Assembly (NCBI RefSeq): GCF_001640805.2
Contig: NC_066845.1
Coordinates: 22,570,307 to 22,634,306, forward strand
Direction: 5' to 3'
Length of the DNA stretch: 64,000 bases
DNA from: Lates calcarifer
Taxonomy: Eukaryota; Chordata; Actinopteri; Centropomidae
Part shown: positions 60,030 to 64,000 of the stretch, piece after piece
Numbering within the stretch: position 1 is the first letter of the stretch
Layout of the letters: every line of letters starts with the position of its first letter
Translations under genes and position numbers: made by a program
Notes under the pieces: generated by a model
The model's input: only the letters and a program-made list of their open reading frames with translations
Told to the model about the DNA's origin: nothing
The model's database searches: none

Positions 60030-61541
60030 GCTTTTGCAGGTTTTTTTTACATTTGAAGTAAACCTGGCTAATGTGTATCCTCTTGGTGGAAATACTTACA
60101 TTTATGGCACACAACAGCTTCAGTGCCCCCTGTGAGGCCAGTGGGAAAGGGGCGCAAATCTCACAAATCATACACACAAATTAGGATACCAACTTTAAGG
60201 CAAAGATGTAGAATAAAGCTGTGTGTGGCCTGTGAAAGCATGTTGCTTTTGGTTTGACTGGCATGGCACAGCTATGACTGATAAATCCCAGAATGTAACC
60301 ATATAGTGCCAGCCATTTTTGTAAAGGTCTAATTTAAGAGAAAAACCCATTAATCAGAAAACTTGGTGCCCTCTCCTCCTGTTGTGCTGTGTTCCTAAAT
60401 AGCCACATTGATATGACTTTGATTCTTCTGCTTGATGCAACAGAGATATGAGAGAGGAAAAGCATGGAATGAAAGACATTTAACAGAACAGATGAGGCAG
60501 AGGTCTCAAGCAGCAAAAAATGCATTCCTCAGTTATTTAAAAATAACCCTGATGATGTACTGTTTTGTTGTCCTTGACACTAATGTTTTATTTGCCACAT
60601 GTATTTTGACTGACTGCAAAACTCTTTTTTTAGGACTTTGAAAGCTTTTCTCACTGAGTCAGACATTAATACATCTACAGCAATCTCCAAACAGAAACAA
60701 CACTTTGAATGTAGGCTCAATAGCTTAGGCCTTGGAATTATTTAAGAGCAAATAAAGATGATATATATGATGTATATTGAATGTGTGAGGGGAGGGGAAG
60801 CTGAACCACTCCTTTTCATTGAGAGCACTGACGATGTTTCAGCTTATTATGTTCACCTGTCATATGGATATTTGTGGTATAGAGAGGGCTGCTGGCTTGG
60901 TTTGCTGTCTACAGTGAAAGCTCTGAGTAGCCATCACAGAGAGTGAAGCCCCCATGATCTAATTGCTTGTTCACAGATCTTGGCTCTCCACTATCTGTCA
61001 CTGTGCTAACATGTAGAACAGGCTACAAAAGAGCTGAACATATGATATTTCATAAGGCACAACTGAAGTACAAGTAATCAAGATTATCAATAACTTACAA
61101 TTATTATGAATCACATGAGAATTTCCATTACACATGCCATATCTTCTGTGTTTAGCCTGTGCGTGACCTAAACCTATCACAGTATTCATTGTGCTGCCTC
61201 TTTGTGAGTTTGAGAAATGCGTGGCCCTATTGAAAATCCACACCCCTCTCTCTCTTGCAAACACAAGGTGGGGGAAGGTATTGGCTCACCTATTGATGCT
61301 AATACACGCTTGATGAAGTGTTCTCTCTGGGGTCAGGAACTCGTTTGCAGAGGGTCTCAAAGGGCTTCAGGCCGGTCTTGTTTCTTCCATTGTTTTTTTG
61401 TGGAGGTGGATGAGCACGTTCAAGTGCCTCTGCCCACATTGTTAGTATCAAAATTGCAAAAAAAAGTTTTTTATGGAAATTAGAGAATCCCTTAGATCTT
61501 CAGTCATCATACTCTTTTTGATACATGGTCTTTGCAGTGTG

Positions 61542-62310
61542 TCAACTTGGCATAATGAAGGAACAGGTATTTGGGTAAACAAGGTTTCCCTTGGCTTTGT
61601 CAGTGAAAGAGCAGCCTGCTTTCTTCCAAGCGAGTCTCTCTTCTTGGGTTCTGGCCTGCAATTCCTGAAAATCAGCTGTGAGTGTTAGTGGTGAGTCAGA
61701 AACAGCAAAACATTCAAAAGTGGGTTTTTGTTTTGCAACTGCTTTCACTGCAGCATCTGCTCTGGCAAAATTGTAGCGGTCATGAAACAAATCAAAATGG
61801 ATCCTTTACCTTTGAGGTTGTGTAAAAATCTGTGTTTGGAATGAGCTCAACAGTTCTTACCGTGGTCACTACAGCAGAAAACCTTTTCTGGTGCACCTTT
61901 AAATGTAAATGGAAGTCAATACCAGGGTCTGATGTTGCTTTCCACCAGGAGGCCTTGTTACATGCTCTGGTCCAAGGTCCTAAATCCTCCCACCCTTTTT
62001 TGGGTTTGACCAGTGAAATATGGAGATTGGAGTGTGGTGCCCTAAATAAAGTTGGACAAGATGGGTTAGACAGAGTAACTGATACAGCAGAGTGATCATC
62101 AGACCAGTATAACCAGTCAAGGTTAAATTTATCCTGGCCCTGCATGTACCATTTCTCCTCAAAATCACTGTCAGTCCCATGAGAGAGATGAAATGTGCAA
62201 TGTAGGCTCTGTGTTGTCATGACATCTGTGTGTGTGCCTGTAGTGTCTTGGCCTCTTGTACCAATATGTTGTTGACAGAGTTGAGTGCAGTGCCTGGAAT
62301 TATTCACTGA
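61542..62310 (-). pseudogene. Endogenous retrovirus pol remnant
   Basis: Minus-strand reading has two parts. The 3' part (about 61790-61545) contains ARADAAVKAVAKQKP, resembling the C-terminal end of retroviral RNase H. It continues toward an EERLAWKKAGC-like segment resembling the start of integrase, and is then interrupted. The 5' part (62307-61795) holds a 171-codon ORF with LGPWTRAC, reminiscent of a linker region in fish retrovirus-like pol genes. The reverse-transcriptase core between them is missing. No LTRs seen. A fossil, not functional. Confidence 0.45.
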
Positions 62311-62675
62311 TAAGTATTATGAATGGCCTTCAGTAAACCTGGCATCTTGTATTGTGTAATTTATGCGTTATTGTATGAAGACGTTGATGTTTACGTTTAT
62401 GACGGGACTTTTATTGTGTTTCACTTTATCACTTCTTGTTCTTGTATTTATTTTATTCCAACTATGCTACTAAATTATAGTTCGTATTGTTGTATATTGT
62501 ATATACCTACGTTACTGTAATCTTTGTGGCATTTGTTGCATTTAGCTACTTGTTTATTTATTTTATGTTAGCCTTTATTTTATTAGCTTTATTCCTATAT
62601 ATTCCTTATAATAGCTTTATTCCAACTCTCTCTTCACACTGTATTGCTTTTCCACCTCTGTATTGCAACTGGTGC

Positions 62676-62740
62676 ACAGCAATTTCCCTCGGGATAAATA
62701 AAGTTTCGTGAATCTTGAATCTTGCATCTTGAAGGGGGTG
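62676..62740 (+). repeat. LINE/SINE 3' tail with ATCTTGA tandem
   Basis: CAGCAATTTCCCTCGGGATA, then AATAAAGTTTC, then about three ATCTTGA-like units: the same tail type as 25786-25830, here on the plus strand. Confidence 0.6.
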
Positions 62741-64000
62741 TCACTGGAAGAAAAACAGACGGGGAGTATATAAGTAAAACTCGCAGGTTTTCAGCTGTTG
62801 TTGGTATGGGTCTCAATATGTTTAGCACCCAGTCGATAGAGATACAAAGGTCTATATTTAATTTAAGCCAGTGTTCCATTTTGTGTTCAATGTTTTGAGA
62901 CTTTTTTTTTATGCAGCACATGTGTGGGCTGTGTTAGCCATATGCAAGTCAGAAAATGTCGCAAACTAATGTTACAGATAGACCATTTAAAATATTTTTT
63001 ATGTGAGTTTTAAGTCAAGTTCTTTGGTAAACTTAGCCTACTATGGCAGGCTGTGATTAATCTACTCTCACAATAATAGTTTACAACAGCCCTGCAATAA
63101 ATCCTCACATCATTATGATTCTAATGTTCTGTTTTTATTGAATCTGTTTGAGAGAGACGTTGATTTATTGTAATGGTCATTTTATGGTGCTGTTGAACTG
63201 TACTGGGCTATTTTGAGAGATGTTCCTAATATTTTGGAGATCTTATTTCATATAAATGGGATGTGGTTTTACACACAGTTTTCTGCTTTCCATCAGCACA
63301 GAGATGTTCACACAGGCACTTCGTTTTTCAGTGTCTTCATCTAACCTCACCACCAATATCAGTTGTTGACAGACTTTCTTCACATGGTCTAATTATTGTA
63401 TAATTTCTTATTTACACATGCACATTTTTTCAAATACAAATCTTTTCTATACATGCACAAAGTTGAATTTTAAAACAGAATTTTAAAATGCCAAAAACGC
63501 TCTGATTTTAATGTTGTGGCTGATCACTGCATATTGTCCATACACAATTACCATGAAAATGTTCTGTGATGTGTGATGTGTACATTCACAAAATTGTAAA
63601 TGTGAACATGGTATTTTTGTGATGAGTACATTTGCTGGAGTGACCGTGATACAGTATAGTGATATTGTAGCATGGCTCTCTATTGACCACATCACTCTGC
63701 CTCAACAGTACATTCAAGGTCTTGTGGGATTTGTTGTCAACATTTTGAACAAAAGCTTGTCAGATTAGCACTGATGTAGCACAAGTACAGTGCCATAAAA
63801 CAGTCATGTTTAATGGCTGTTGCTCTGTCACACTAATCCTGTTGGGAAGTTGTGTCAGGTTGTCTGGCAGACATATATTCGTACAGATGTGTCTTTTATG
63901 GCATCCATCTCCTTGATGCTGTCTTTGAGATGTTGAAATGTGGGGGCGTTCTGTAAGAAATACTGGTGAGAGGGAGAGCAGGGGAATCACTGCACAGATA

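Larger units (their letters stand above)
56840..64000 (+). other. whrn: First coding intron of whrn (incomplete)
   Basis: At least 7.1 kb of intron. It contains a perfect AT-rich palindrome at 57741-57769, a hAT-like end at 58170, a Kolobok-like element at 58469, a poly-T tract at 60004, an endogenous retrovirus fragment at 61542 and a LINE tail near 62676. No second whrn exon and no nested gene recognised. Confidence 0.7.

Overview
This is a vertebrate nuclear window, almost certainly from a teleost fish, probably a spiny-rayed one. It holds four intron-rich genes with GT-AG introns and fish-type protein sequences. The DNA between and inside them is full of degenerate fish transposons: Tc1/mariner, piggyBac-like, Kolobok-like, L1- and L2-type LINEs, tRNA-derived SINEs, a Penelope-type fold-back and a retrovirus remnant. 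I found no bacterial-style operon, CRISPR array or conventional tRNA or rRNA gene. The species cannot be named from the sequence.

Layout. 1-14345: man1b1 (ER alpha-1,2-mannosidase I) on +, 13 coding exons, complete, with a likely noncoding first exon near 1.0-1.14 kb. 14346-18376: convergent intergenic region. 18377-26293: dpp7 (lysosomal dipeptidyl peptidase 7) on -, 13 coding exons, complete. 26294-33018: repeat-rich spacer. 33019-34403: a small 3-exon minus-strand gene model from an uncharacterised multi-copy fish family. 34501-46992: noxa1 (p67phox-like NADPH oxidase activator) on +, 15 coding exons, complete. 46993-55600: a run of LINE, piggyBac and SINE remnants. 55600-64000: the 5' end of whrn (whirlin) on +. 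Its first coding exon (56129-56839) carries the HHD domain and most of PDZ1. The rest of the window is its large first coding intron, with more transposon debris.

The man1b1-dpp7-noxa1 order matches human 9q34.3, and whrn maps to human 9q32, so this is a conserved gene neighbourhood rather than a functional cluster. The products act separately: N-glycan trimming and ERAD in the ER, lysosomal peptide breakdown, activation of a superoxide-producing NADPH oxidase, and scaffolding of hair-cell stereocilia and photoreceptors.

I see no convincing new multi-gene system. The items most worth a second look are: (i) a 246-bp fold-back insertion with a 14-bp target duplication and a hammerhead-ribozyme-like core (40250-40523); (ii) the small minus-strand gene 97 bp from the noxa1 start codon; (iii) a noncanonical GC-AG intron in noxa1; (iv) a paired MiT/TFE-type E-box upstream of the lysosomal gene dpp7; (v) a 672-bp GC-rich insertion flanked by 11-bp direct repeats. 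Gene models were assembled by hand from exon phase, splice motifs and remembered vertebrate orthologues. No alignment or database search was run.
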